Below are positions 1 through 7,150 of a stretch of 11,117 nucleotides of DNA, piece by piece (position 1 is the first letter of the stretch; the number at the start of each line of letters is the position of its first letter). Location: assembly GCA_036338615.1 (NCBI GenBank), contig JAYZBT010000354.1, positions 1 to 11,117 on the forward strand, written 5' to 3'. The translations under genes were made by a program, and so were the position numbers. The notes beneath the pieces are model-generated. The model had not been told where the DNA came from, did not search any database, and worked only from the letters and a program-made list of their open reading frames with translations. This stretch comes from UBA1138 sp036338615. Its GTDB lineage: Bacteria; Gemmatimonadota; Gemmatimonadetes; Longimicrobiales; Gaopeijiaceae.

Positions 1-1
1 A

Positions 2-775
2 CAGTGGGCGAGCGGAGTCGCCACGATCTCCGCCGGGAACCACGCCCAAGCGGTCGCGTGGGCGGCGACCTCGGTCGGCGTCCGCAGCCTTGTGGTGATG
101 CCGGAGACGGCATCACCCACCAAGGTGCGGGCCAGCCGGGAGTACGGAGCCGAAGTGATCTTACACGGCGACGCGAAAGCCGCTTTCGATAAGGTCTTCG
201 AGCTGTCGGAGGAGCGGGGCATGACATTCATGCATCCCTTCGACGACGAGGAAGTCGTGGCGGGTCACGGCAGCTGCGGCCTCGAGATCGTCGACCAGCT
301 GCCTGACGTTCATACCATCGTGGTGCCGGTCGGAGGCGGTGGGCTCTCCTCCGCGATCGCGACGTCGGTCGCGGCCGCCAAGCCAGGGGTCGCCGTATGG
401 GGCGTCGAGCCCGAAGGCGCACCGGGCATGCACCGCTCGCTGAAGGTGGGTGAAGCAATTCATCTGGAGTCGGTGAATACCGTCGCCGATGGGTTGGCAG
501 CCCCCATGGCCGGGGTTCTCAACCACGCGCTCCTGGCCGCGCACGCTCGGGGTGTCGTGCTGGTCAGCGACGAGCAGATCATCCATGCGCTGCGGCTGAT
601 TCTGGAGCGATGCAAGCTGCTCGTGGAACCGGCGGGCGCTGCCGCCGTGGCCGGGCTGTTGGAAGGCCTCATCCCCGTCGAGGCCGACTGCCCCGTGGTC
701 GCCGTCTTGAGCGGCGGCAACGCAGACCTGGAACGGTTGGGGGCTCTTTTGAGAAGCGACCGGCCCCATGTGTAG
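2..775 (+). CDS. Threonine/serine dehydratase (PLP fold type II), 5' partial
   Basis: PLP-dependent dehydratase that deaminates L-threonine or L-serine to a 2-oxo acid in the cytosol. The frame is open from base 2, so the N-terminus lies outside the window. Visible in order: the SAGNHAQ motif just after the edge, the VMPETASPTKV segment, the HPFDD segment, the glycine-rich phosphate-binding loop VPVGGGGLSSAIA, GVEPEGAP, VEPAGAAAVAGLL and the C-terminal AVLSGGNADL motif. About 65 residues, including the PLP lysine, are missing compared with the usual 320 or so. There is no C-terminal ACT domain, so this is the catabolic TdcB-like or serine racemase-like form, not long IlvA. Its TAG stop overlaps the next start by 8 bases, suggesting coupled translation with the EgtC-like gene. 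Substrate is not resolvable from sequence; a C-S lyase role is considered in the findings. Confidence 0.92.
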   Translation, partial: QWASGVATISAGNHAQAVAWAATSVGVRSLVVMPETASPTKVRASREYGAEVILHGDAKAAFDKVFELSEERGMTFMHPFDDEEVVAGHGSCGLEIVDQLPDVHTIVVPVGGGGLSSAIATSVAAAKPGVAVWGVEPEGAPGMHRSLKVGEAIHLESVNTVADGLAAPMAGVLNHALLAAHARGVVLVSDEQIIHALRLILERCKLLVEPAGAAAVAGLLEGLIPVEADCPVVAVLSGGNADLERLGALLRSDRPHV

Positions 776-1547
776 GCTCATCGCCTATTTAGGGGACCCC
801 CTACCCCCAGGCCACCTGGTTTTCGACGGCGAGCACTCGCTCTACGAGCAGAGCTGGGCGCCTCGGGAACTGCTCTCCGGCACGATCAACGCGGACGGAT
901 ACGGTGTCGTCTGGTACAGCGACGGACGTCCCGCCCGTCTGGCCGAAGTGCGACCCATCTGGTACGACACCGACCTTTGCTCGACCCTCTCGTCCCTCCG
1001 TTCCGGGTGCGTACTCGCCGGACTCCGAAACGGCACGGTGGGGCTTCCGCTGGATCGCTCTGGACTGCCCCCGCTGGTCTTCGAGAAGTGGAGCTTCATG
1101 CTGGACGGCTTCGTCCCCGATTTTCGAGTTCAGCACATGCGGGCCCTTCGCGCCCAACTCCCCGACGATCTGTACGCCGAGTTGCGGGGGAGTTCCGACT
1201 CGGAGACGCTTTTCCTGTCGGCGGTGGCTGCCATGCGGGAGGGTGCGACCATGGCGGAGGCGCTGGAGCGGACAGCCAAGGCGGTCCACGATCGGGTGGG
1301 GCGAGCCACAGAGGCCCAGATGAACATGGTGCTGAGCGATGGAGAGCGCATCGCCGCGGTCCGCAGCGGGACCGTTCTGGTCACGAACTCCCTTTACTTC
1401 GCCAAACGGCCGCCTTTCGCACCGGAAGGCGTAGTGCTGGCTTCGGAACGGCTCGACCCGGGTGCGGTTTGGGAACCGGTCGACGGGCACAGTTGGATCG
1501 AGATCGGTCCAGAACTCGACGTGCGCAGCGAGGGGATTTTCTTCTAG
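768..1547 (+). CDS. egtC: EgtC-like class II glutamine amidotransferase
   Basis: Resembles EgtC, the Ntn-type amidohydrolase that removes glutamate from gamma-glutamyl-hercynylcysteine sulfoxide in ergothioneine synthesis. It begins MCRLIAYLG, so Cys2 becomes the N-terminal nucleophile once Met is removed. EgtC-type motifs follow: QSWAPR (28-33), NADGYGVVWY (41-50), PIWYDTDL (63-70), the SG-LAGLR-GT segment (79-90) and SDSETLF near residue 143. The 259-residue length is normal. An oddity: the segment usually reading SHNG in this fold, whose Asn helps form the oxyanion hole, reads MLDG here (111-114). The ATG sits inside the end of the dehydratase gene, and its TAG overlaps the GTG of the transporter by one base, so the three are probably one operon. 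Family assignment is firm; catalytic competence is uncertain because of the MLDG change. Confidence 0.84.
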   Translation: MCRLIAYLGDPLPPGHLVFDGEHSLYEQSWAPRELLSGTINADGYGVVWYSDGRPARLAEVRPIWYDTDLCSTLSSLRSGCVLAGLRNGTVGLPLDRSGLPPLVFEKWSFMLDGFVPDFRVQHMRALRAQLPDDLYAELRGSSDSETLFLSAVAAMREGATMAEALERTAKAVHDRVGRATEAQMNMVLSDGERIAAVRSGTVLVTNSLYFAKRPPFAPEGVVLASERLDPGAVWEPVDGHSWIEIGPELDVRSEGIFF

Positions 1548-2281
1548 TGCCACCCATTGAACTCGTTCTGCCGGTGATCCTCACGGCAGCGGCGATCCAG
1601 TCCCTGTTCGGCGTGGGTGTTCTCCTGTTGGGGACGCCTTGGATGCTGCTCTTGGGGATGGACTTCGCTCCCACGCTGCAGCTCCTCTTGCCAATCTCAC
1701 TGACGATCCACGTGCTACAGCTCACGAGGGACCACGGGCACATCGACCGGCCGATCCTTCGGAGGATCTCGACCCTCACCTTGCCCGCGATCGCCATGGC
1801 GCTGTGGGTATCGACGCGCTGGTCGCCGCCGCTGGAACTCTTCGTGGCGGTTCTCGTGTTGACCTTCTCGCTTCAGGACCGGGTTGCGGTGATTCGTCGA
1901 ACCCTCAAGAGCCTACTCGCGTTCGAGCGCACGTACGTCGTATTGATGGGGCTGGTTCACGGCGCGTCGAACCTGGGTGGATCGATGCTGACGGCGCTCG
2001 CGTTCGGGAAAGGGCTCGACCGGCGAGTGGCGCGGGGCACGATCGCCGCCGGGTACACCCTGTTCGCCGTCGTTCAACTCTCGACGTTGGCCCTCGCGGG
2101 CACACCCTGGCTGGTCGATTTCGGCAGAGGAGGCGGGCTCGTCCTGGCAGGAGGAGCGACCTTCCTGTTGATGGACCGGTTCGTGTTTCCGCGATTCGAC
2201 CCCCAGCAGTTCAGAAAGGGACTCGAAGCGCTGCTCGTCATAACCGGCGGGCTGTTGGTGTGGAAGACCTTCCAAGGTTGA
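1547..2281 (+). CDS. TSUP-family (TauE/SafE-like) membrane permease
   Basis: A 244-residue integral membrane protein of the TSUP type; members move sulfite, sulfoacetate, thiosulfate or similar anions across the inner membrane. Evidence is the N-terminal hydrophobic repeat with the glycine-rich GVGVLLLGTP segment (22-31), about seven hydrophobic segments (roughly 5-30, 42-58, 76-90, 96-109, 130-152, 165-185, 196-210, 226-240), a second half-repeat with GLVHGASNLGGSML (135-148), and normal length. The start chosen is GTG at 1547, which shares one base with the TAG of the egtC-like gene. The frame is open much further upstream, but that part lies inside egtC and is not protein-like. Substrate is unknown; co-transcription with an EgtC homologue in a locus with selenium genes makes a sulfur or selenium oxyanion, or a small thiol, the natural guess. 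Confidence 0.85.
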   Translation: MPPIELVLPVILTAAAIQSLFGVGVLLLGTPWMLLLGMDFAPTLQLLLPISLTIHVLQLTRDHGHIDRPILRRISTLTLPAIAMALWVSTRWSPPLELFVAVLVLTFSLQDRVAVIRRTLKSLLAFERTYVVLMGLVHGASNLGGSMLTALAFGKGLDRRVARGTIAAGYTLFAVVQLSTLALAGTPWLVDFGRGGGLVLAGGATFLLMDRFVFPRFDPQQFRKGLEALLVITGGLLVWKTFQG

Positions 2282-2463
2282 GCCTCCGTCCAGCCGCCCG
2301 CGTGCATCGTCTCCTCTATGGCAATACGACGGTAGACGCCGAGTTGGACAAAGAAGACTACGTCATCGTTCACGAGGACGAGGAGCCGATGCCGGCGGCG
2401 GGACCGCTCTGGACGGACGACTTCAGCAGCCTCTTCGAGGTCGTGGAGTTCAACAACCAGTGA
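2278..2463 (+). CDS. Small acidic hypothetical protein (doubtful)
   Basis: A 61-codon frame at the end of the plus-strand block. No ATG is available: TTG at 2278 overlaps the transporter's TGA, GTG at 2302 is an alternative, and neither has a convincing ribosome binding site. The product has a basic first dozen residues, then a strongly acidic stretch (DAELDKEDYVIVHEDEE) and a tail rich in aromatic and hydrophobic residues (LWTDDFSSLFEVVEFNNQ). No family is recognised and no signal peptide or membrane segment is visible. It ends 11 bases before the stop of the convergent serpin gene. In its favour, it fills an otherwise empty 180-base gap and its composition looks like a real acidic protein; against it are the poor start and lack of homology. 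Confidence 0.33.
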   Translation: MSLRPAARVHRLLYGNTTVDAELDKEDYVIVHEDEEPMPAAGPLWTDDFSSLFEVVEFNNQ

Positions 2464-2474
2464 GGGGGCACCGA

Positions 2475-3746
2475 CTAGCCGCAGTCGCTCACCAACGACT
2501 CGGGCCCACGCTCCTGCGCGGTGGGATCGCCCACCAGCCCCACGAACAGCACGCTGCCCGACAAGCGCTCGCGCAGCGCGAAGATGAACGGCCGGTCCGC
2601 GATCAGGCCGGTGAACGAGACGACTCGGGCGCCGACCGTCGTGACCGCCGCGGCGCGCGTGCCCCGCTCATCGACCTCGATGAAGGTCTTCTGACGCACG
2701 AAGTCGATACAGATGTTGTCCCCCACCGGCGACATGCGCGAGAAATCCGCTTCCGGCCCGAAGGCCCGCCCCATCCCCATCTCCTTCAACGCCTCGTTCA
2801 AGAAAGCGTCGTGCGTGAGCTCGAACTTGGGGATGGAAACGAGATCGACGGTCGTGGGTCGGAGTCCCTCGAGGACCGCGTCCCACACGGCGGCGTCGAG
2901 CCCGACGAGGAACCCCCGAGTGTCGTCGTGCGGCACGATCATCACCAGCGAGAATGCCGAGCCCCCATACGGTAGTTCCGCCGCCGTGTAGCCGGGGCCT
3001 CCGCCGAACGGGAGCTCCACGTCGCGCAACGACATCATGTCCACCTGCACCGACGAGTCGTCCGCCAGTCGGAACGCCTGAGGCGACGTGTCGTTCGGGT
3101 CGAACTGGTACGTCCAGGGCGCGTCGAAGTAGATCGCGTTGATCAGCAGCAGTGCCAGGCTGGGGTCGAGGTCCTCGAGGACGCGGTCGATCAGGCCGTT
3201 CGTACGGTCCGCCGCCCACGCGTTGATGGTGTCGAGCGTCGCGGGGTCCGCGAAGTCCTTGGTCTCCGAGCGGGCCTCGAAGGCCGCGGTTACGGCCTGG
3301 AGGAACGACTCGTGGAAGGGGACGTCCTCGTTCGCCCAAAGGGAGTTGCCGATATCGAAGCGGACGTCGGGGTCGAGCGTCGTTAGCAGCTGCGTCAGGT
3401 CCCGGAACCCATCGTTGATCTCCTGCTGCGGCAGTTGGGGGAAGCCGAGCGCGGCGCGTATCTCGTCGAAGGTCTCTCCGTCCGCCCCGTTCAGGGTCAT
3501 GGCCAGCGCCATCGACGCGCCCAGGGGAGACAGAAGGATGTTCGGCCGATCGTCCCGGGTGGCAACCTCACGCATCAGGTCGAAGCCGAACGCGGTCGAA
3601 CTCCCAATGACCTGTTGTTCGGCCACGGACAGCGCGCGCGGTAGCTCCGTGATGGACTCGAATTCCGGACCGACCACATCGCTGCATGCCGCCACGAGTA
3701 CTACGGCCGGAAGAAAGACGGAGACGCTTGTTCTGAGGCGGCGCAC
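2475..3746 (-). CDS. Serpin-family protease inhibitor, predicted lipoprotein
   Basis: A 423-residue serpin, a suicide inhibitor that traps serine or cysteine proteases by inserting its cleaved reactive-centre loop into a beta-sheet. The N-terminus has two arginines, a hydrophobic stretch and a lipobox (LVAAC, Cys21), so it is probably lipid-anchored in the envelope. The fold is complete: serpin-like helices from about residue 45, hinge sequence ERGTRAAAVTT (360-370) with the small residues needed for loop insertion, and the signature LIADRPFIFAL (381-391) followed by SGSVLFVGLVGDP. The predicted scissile region is around Val375-Val376-Ser377, which would suit elastase-like targets (inference). 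The start is GTG at 3746; no ATG lies upstream in frame, and this start gives a proper signal peptide. It is downstream of senB on the same strand with a 90-base gap; a functional tie is not evident. Confidence 0.95.
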   Translation of the reverse strand: MRRLRTSVSVFLPAVVLVAACSDVVGPEFESITELPRALSVAEQQVIGSSTAFGFDLMREVATRDDRPNILLSPLGASMALAMTLNGADGETFDEIRAALGFPQLPQQEINDGFRDLTQLLTTLDPDVRFDIGNSLWANEDVPFHESFLQAVTAAFEARSETKDFADPATLDTINAWAADRTNGLIDRVLEDLDPSLALLLINAIYFDAPWTYQFDPNDTSPQAFRLADDSSVQVDMMSLRDVELPFGGGPGYTAAELPYGGSAFSLVMIVPHDDTRGFLVGLDAAVWDAVLEGLRPTTVDLVSIPKFELTHDAFLNEALKEMGMGRAFGPEADFSRMSPVGDNICIDFVRQKTFIEVDERGTRAAAVTTVGARVVSFTGLIADRPFIFALRERLSGSVLFVGLVGDPTAQERGPESLVSDCG

Positions 3747-3836
3747 GACAGAGCCCGATGACGAGGTGACTTGGCCGGACGGATCCGGCGGCTGCTCAAG
3801 AAGAACGATCGCTTGTGCGTGATCGTGACACGCTGA

Positions 3837-4799
3837 TCAACCCGACGACGGAACGATTCCAGCGAGCAGTTCCCGCCAGGCGGCCAGCTCGCGTTTCGGA
3901 TCGAACCCAGGCAACAAGCGCCGGCAGTGCAGCGCGAGCTCCGCCAGGTACGCGGGCTCCGACTCGGCTCTCGACATGAGGCTCGCAAGCGCTCGCTCGT
4001 CCCCTACGGGATAGTAACCGGGGTACTCTTTTCCGAGCAGCCCTCTGGAGCCAGGAATGTCGGTCGACAGCACCGGCACGCCTGCGACGATGGCTTCGGA
4101 GACCACGTTGGCCCCACCCTCGTCGCGGGAGCTGAGCACGAGCAGCCGGGAACCGGCGAGCAGGTCACGCGCCGACTCGAACGAGAGCGGCCCGAGCCAT
4201 CGATAGCGCGGGTTGGCCTCGGTCTCCGCCCGGGCCCGCCGGCCGAGCTCCTCGTCGAGCTCCGAGCCGCCGTGTCGGACCACGATCCGAGATGCCTCGG
4301 GTAGGTGATGGGTCGCCGCGGCAACCAGAAGTGGGTCCTTGATCTCCCGGAGATGCGACAGGACCACCACTTCGAATCGTTCCGTCGCGGGCGTCGTCGG
4401 TCCGATTATTCGTTGGGCCGACTGCAGGATGACGCGCACTTTGCCGTGCAGCGCCCTCGGAAGCCGATCGAGGGCGGCCGGCTGGAGAGCCACCACGCAG
4501 GTGGCCATTTCCAGGGCGCGGGAGACCTCGTCTCCGCGGTCCAGGTCCCGATAGAGATCGGTGCCTGTGAGGGTGACGATGAGCGGCGCTCCCGGTCGCC
4601 GCTCGTGGTACGCGAGAATGGAGTCGAAGCTCTTGCGCGCGTGTAGCGCGATCAGGACATCGGCGGGCTCGCCCCGCCATCTCCGAGTCACCTCGGTCGC
4701 ATGGCCGAGTTCTTCCAGGAGCCGTCGCCAGCGTACCGCCGTCGTATTGTTCCCGCCCAGAGACCTCGGCCCCGCGGGACTGACGAGGGTGACGCGCAA
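3837..4799 (-). CDS. senB: SenB, selenosugar synthase (GT-B glycosyltransferase)
   Basis: Predicted selenosugar synthase: it couples a UDP-sugar with selenophosphate, giving the 1-seleno-sugar that donates selenium in selenoneine synthesis; cytosolic. The 320-residue protein has a GT-B layout: an N-terminal half with VSPAGPRSLGGNN (6-18), DVLIALHARKS (47-57) and the characteristic LTGTDLYRDL (77-86), then a C-terminal half with VVLSHLREIKDPLL (145-158), RYRWLGPLS (198-206), the nucleotide-sugar site SSRDEGGANVVSEA (223-236) and YPGYYPVGDERAL. These, with the whole-length pattern, match the TIGR04348-type family containing SenB rather than generic group 1 glycosyltransferases. The start is a TTG two bases after the senA stop, so translation is probably coupled to senA; the resulting N-terminus (MRVTLVSPAG) aligns with the family. 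That neighbour is the strongest functional evidence. Confidence 0.91.
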   Translation of the reverse strand: MRVTLVSPAGPRSLGGNNTTAVRWRRLLEELGHATEVTRRWRGEPADVLIALHARKSFDSILAYHERRPGAPLIVTLTGTDLYRDLDRGDEVSRALEMATCVVALQPAALDRLPRALHGKVRVILQSAQRIIGPTTPATERFEVVVLSHLREIKDPLLVAAATHHLPEASRIVVRHGGSELDEELGRRARAETEANPRYRWLGPLSFESARDLLAGSRLLVLSSRDEGGANVVSEAIVAGVPVLSTDIPGSRGLLGKEYPGYYPVGDERALASLMSRAESEPAYLAELALHCRRLLPGFDPKRELAAWRELLAGIVPSSG

Positions 4800-4801
4800 G
4801 G

Positions 4802-6097
4802 CTATACCGCGCAGGTGCGGAAGCCCGCGAACACATCCCGCCGATTCGGAGTGAAGTAATTACGCCAGGTCGGGCGCAGCATGCGCGTGCGCGTCATCCA
4901 GCAGCCTCCCCGCAGGACCTTCCGGCATCCGAACCAGGGCTTCGAGTACTGCTCGTACGGGTCGACCACGAAGCCCGGGTACGGAAGGAAGTCGCTGGCG
5001 GTCCACTCCCAGACGTTGCCCAGCATCTGGCGACAACCCGCGGGCGTATCCCCGGCCGCAGCGGCGCTGGCTGGCCACGGCCCGCCACCGTCTCCGTCGA
5101 GGTTCGCCCTCTCGATGCTCGGCTCGGGTGCGTCACCCCACGGGTACTCGCGTCGCGCACCCGTGAAGGCGCCGGACGCCACCTCGGCCGTCGCCGCCAC
5201 CTCCCACTCGGCCTCGGTCGGCAGCCGCCGCCCAGCCCAGCGACACCAAGCATCGGCTTCGTACCAGCTGACGTGGCTGACGGCCAGGTCGGGCTCGAGA
5301 TCGCGCCACGAGTCGAACACTCGGCGTTGCCAGGCATCGTCTGCGCGCCGCCAGTAGACCGGAGCCTCGCAGCCGGAGGACTGCTTCCATCGCCAGCCGC
5401 CAGCGTTCCACAACTCGGGCCGCCCGTAGCCTCCGTCCTCGACGAACTCGGCGAACTGAGCCTGCGTCACCGCCGCCCGGGCGATGGCGAACGGCTCGAT
5501 CTCGACCGGGTGCGCCCACTTCTCGTTATCGAGGACGAACGGCTCGTCTCTACTGGCCCCGATCGCGACCCGACCACCCGGAATCGCGACGTCCCCGGCC
5601 GGGTTTCCCGAGAGGTCCTCCGGTGCCGAGGGAGGGCCGCTGAGCCAACTGGGCGCTGGATAGCCGAGCGATTGCCGCATGTAGCAGAACGCCTCCTGGT
5701 GCATGTCCTCATGGCCGATGGACAGAAGCGCAAAGTAGCGCAGCTCGGGACTCGGATCGCCCGCGAGCTTCTCGAGGACGGCGTCGCGAACGCGCTCCCC
5801 GTATTCCTTCACTTCGGATCGACCGGGCATCTTCAGATACCAGCGCATCTCGTGGCCGACGTACGTCGAATCGTAGAGCTGATCCGGGTCGTCGATCAAC
5901 GGTTCCCCGCCCAGTGCGTGCCGCAGCACCCAGTACTCCTGGAACCAGATCCCGTGGCCGACCTCCCAGAGGAACGGGTTCACCGTGGGCAGATACGGCA
6001 CCTGCATCTGATCGTCGGCGAGGTCGTCCACCATCGAGAAGGTCCTGGCGCGGGCGTCCTCGGTCCAATCGCGAAGCTGCTGCGGCGATACGCTCAT
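4802..6097 (-). CDS. senA: SenA, selenoneine synthase (EgtB-like iron oxygenase)
   Basis: Non-haem iron enzyme predicted to join hercynine and a selenosugar with O2, giving selenoneine after C-Se cleavage. The N-terminal DinB-like domain (about 5-165) carries the three-histidine iron site: His48 in EVGHGIWFQEY, plus His129 and His133 in GHEDMHQEAF. The C-terminal FGE-sulfatase-type domain (about 175-430) has YPWGDAP, GNVWEWTASDFLPYPGF, the DPYEQYSKPWFG stretch, VLRGGCW and the ending RNYFTPNRRDVFAGFRTCA. This ending is SenA-like and differs from the NWDYPIRR of gamma-glutamylcysteine-using EgtB. I chose the ATG at 6097 (431 residues): AGAGGA lies just upstream and the N-terminus matches relatives. 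An ATG at 6130 would add 11 residues but has no binding site. senB follows 2 bases after the stop. An EgtB using another thiol is the alternative. Confidence 0.89.
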   Translation of the reverse strand: MSVSPQQLRDWTEDARARTFSMVDDLADDQMQVPYLPTVNPFLWEVGHGIWFQEYWVLRHALGGEPLIDDPDQLYDSTYVGHEMRWYLKMPGRSEVKEYGERVRDAVLEKLAGDPSPELRYFALLSIGHEDMHQEAFCYMRQSLGYPAPSWLSGPPSAPEDLSGNPAGDVAIPGGRVAIGASRDEPFVLDNEKWAHPVEIEPFAIARAAVTQAQFAEFVEDGGYGRPELWNAGGWRWKQSSGCEAPVYWRRADDAWQRRVFDSWRDLEPDLAVSHVSWYEADAWCRWAGRRLPTEAEWEVAATAEVASGAFTGARREYPWGDAPEPSIERANLDGDGGGPWPASAAAAGDTPAGCRQMLGNVWEWTASDFLPYPGFVVDPYEQYSKPWFGCRKVLRGGCWMTRTRMLRPTWRNYFTPNRRDVFAGFRTCAV

Positions 6098-6156
6098 GCG
6101 TCCTCTGGGCTTGGGGGACGCGCTAATCATAACGCGTCGATTCGGTGACCACCCTT

Positions 6157-7023
6157 CTAGAGCTTGATGACCAAGGTGAGCGTCAGGACATTGTCGAGCT
6201 TCTCGCCAGGGGCGCGCACGGTAGCGCCTGTCGGTGCACCCGTGGCGTCCAGTAATGGAACGCCGAGCAGAGACGGACGGTTATCAAAAAGGAGCTGCAG
6301 AGACGTCTTGAGAGCGAGGTCTTCCGAGATCGACACGGACAGGGAGTGCGTCCAGTTGCCTCTGAGGTCGTCCGTCTCTTCGATGTTCTCATCGATGATC
6401 AGCGCCGAGGTATAGTCGGTGGTCGCGGACAGTTGTTTCCTGGCGTCAATCGAGACACGGATTCCGCCGAAGGCATCGTCCGATTCAGGGTCCGGATTCA
6501 CATCCTTCTGGATCGTGTAGGTGCCCCCGATATCCGTCTTGAGCCGGGCGGTCTCGCTTTGCAGCCATGTCTTGCCCAGACCGGCGACGAGCGCGAATCG
6601 ATCTTGCACTCCTGCGAAGGTGTTGCGGTCCCAACCCACCCCGGAGAACGCGAACGTGCCGTTGAACGCGCGATCGTAGCGGCTGCGCGCGAAGTAGCTC
6701 TCGGCCGTCAGCTGTGAGGCGCGGACCTCGGACAGTACGAAGTCGTCGACCGTGCCTGTGGCGCTCCTGGTCGACGTGGTGGTCTCACCGCGGATTCCGC
6801 CGACCTCGACCTTGAAGCTGTTCTGCGCGCGGCTACCCGCGAGCGTGGACTTGAGCCCCAGCGTACTGGACGACGTGTTGCCGCCGGTCTGAACAAAGCT
6901 GAGTTCCGTCGCGTTTTCCCAGGTGAGGCCGGTCTCCTCCTGCGCGCCGGCGCCCAGAGGGCCGATCGCCAGCACAAAGGCGAGCGCCCCCACACCCCGG
7001 AGTCCGCCAAGCATCCCCTTCAT
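6157..7023 (-). CDS. DUF481-family outer-membrane beta-barrel protein
   Basis: A 288-residue exported protein with a clear signal peptide (MKGMLGGLRG, hydrophobic core to about residue 23, cleavage likely after AGA at 27). The mature part is alternating beta-strand sequence rich in Thr, Ser, Gly and aromatics. It opens with WENATELSFVQTGGNTSSST, typical of the DUF481/YdiY group of outer-membrane barrels, and contains repeated strands such as YFARSRYDRAF and NTFAGVQDRFALVAGLGKTWL, ending in a hydrophobic strand (LTLTLVIKL). The ATG at 7023 is preferred over a more upstream one because it starts the signal peptide and has GGAA upstream. Its stop is 59 bases before the preferred senA start on the same strand, so it may share a transcript with senA-senB. 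Its molecular role is unknown; the family is poorly characterised. Confidence 0.86.
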   Translation of the reverse strand: MKGMLGGLRGVGALAFVLAIGPLGAGAQEETGLTWENATELSFVQTGGNTSSSTLGLKSTLAGSRAQNSFKVEVGGIRGETTTSTRSATGTVDDFVLSEVRASQLTAESYFARSRYDRAFNGTFAFSGVGWDRNTFAGVQDRFALVAGLGKTWLQSETARLKTDIGGTYTIQKDVNPDPESDDAFGGIRVSIDARKQLSATTDYTSALIIDENIEETDDLRGNWTHSLSVSISEDLALKTSLQLLFDNRPSLLGVPLLDATGAPTGATVRAPGEKLDNVLTLTLVIKL

Positions 7024-7150
7024 TGTTTCCGCATGCCTCAGTCGATGTGATCCCAGTCTGGCCCCGGACGGATAGCCTGTGCACAATCTACGCCGCGATC
7101 TGGCTCGCCGGTCTCTGGAACCGAGCGCGCCTTGTACACCGGCCCGTCCG

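Noticed and set aside
977..1546. Long open frame continuing upstream of the TSUP gene through egtC
   Set aside because: It overlaps the egtC frame, has Arg/Gly-rich composition without domains, and the hydrophobic TSUP sequence starts cleanly at the GTG at 1547.
3805..3826. Possible terminator hairpin (ACGATC/GATCGT) between senB and the serpin
   Set aside because: Only a 6-bp stem with a 10-base loop, and a broken T-run (TTCTTCTT). Too weak to call.
4802..6097. Annotation as formylglycine-generating enzyme / sulfatase modifier
   Set aside because: The C-terminal domain has that fold, but the N-terminal DinB domain with its His triad and the SenA/EgtB signature identify an ergothioneine/selenoneine synthase.
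7024..7150. Possible promoter or terminator in the 127-base gap between the FrnE-like gene and DUF481
   Set aside because: An imperfect GCTCG/CGAGC pairing lacks a T-tract, and no convincing -35/-10 pair at proper spacing was found.
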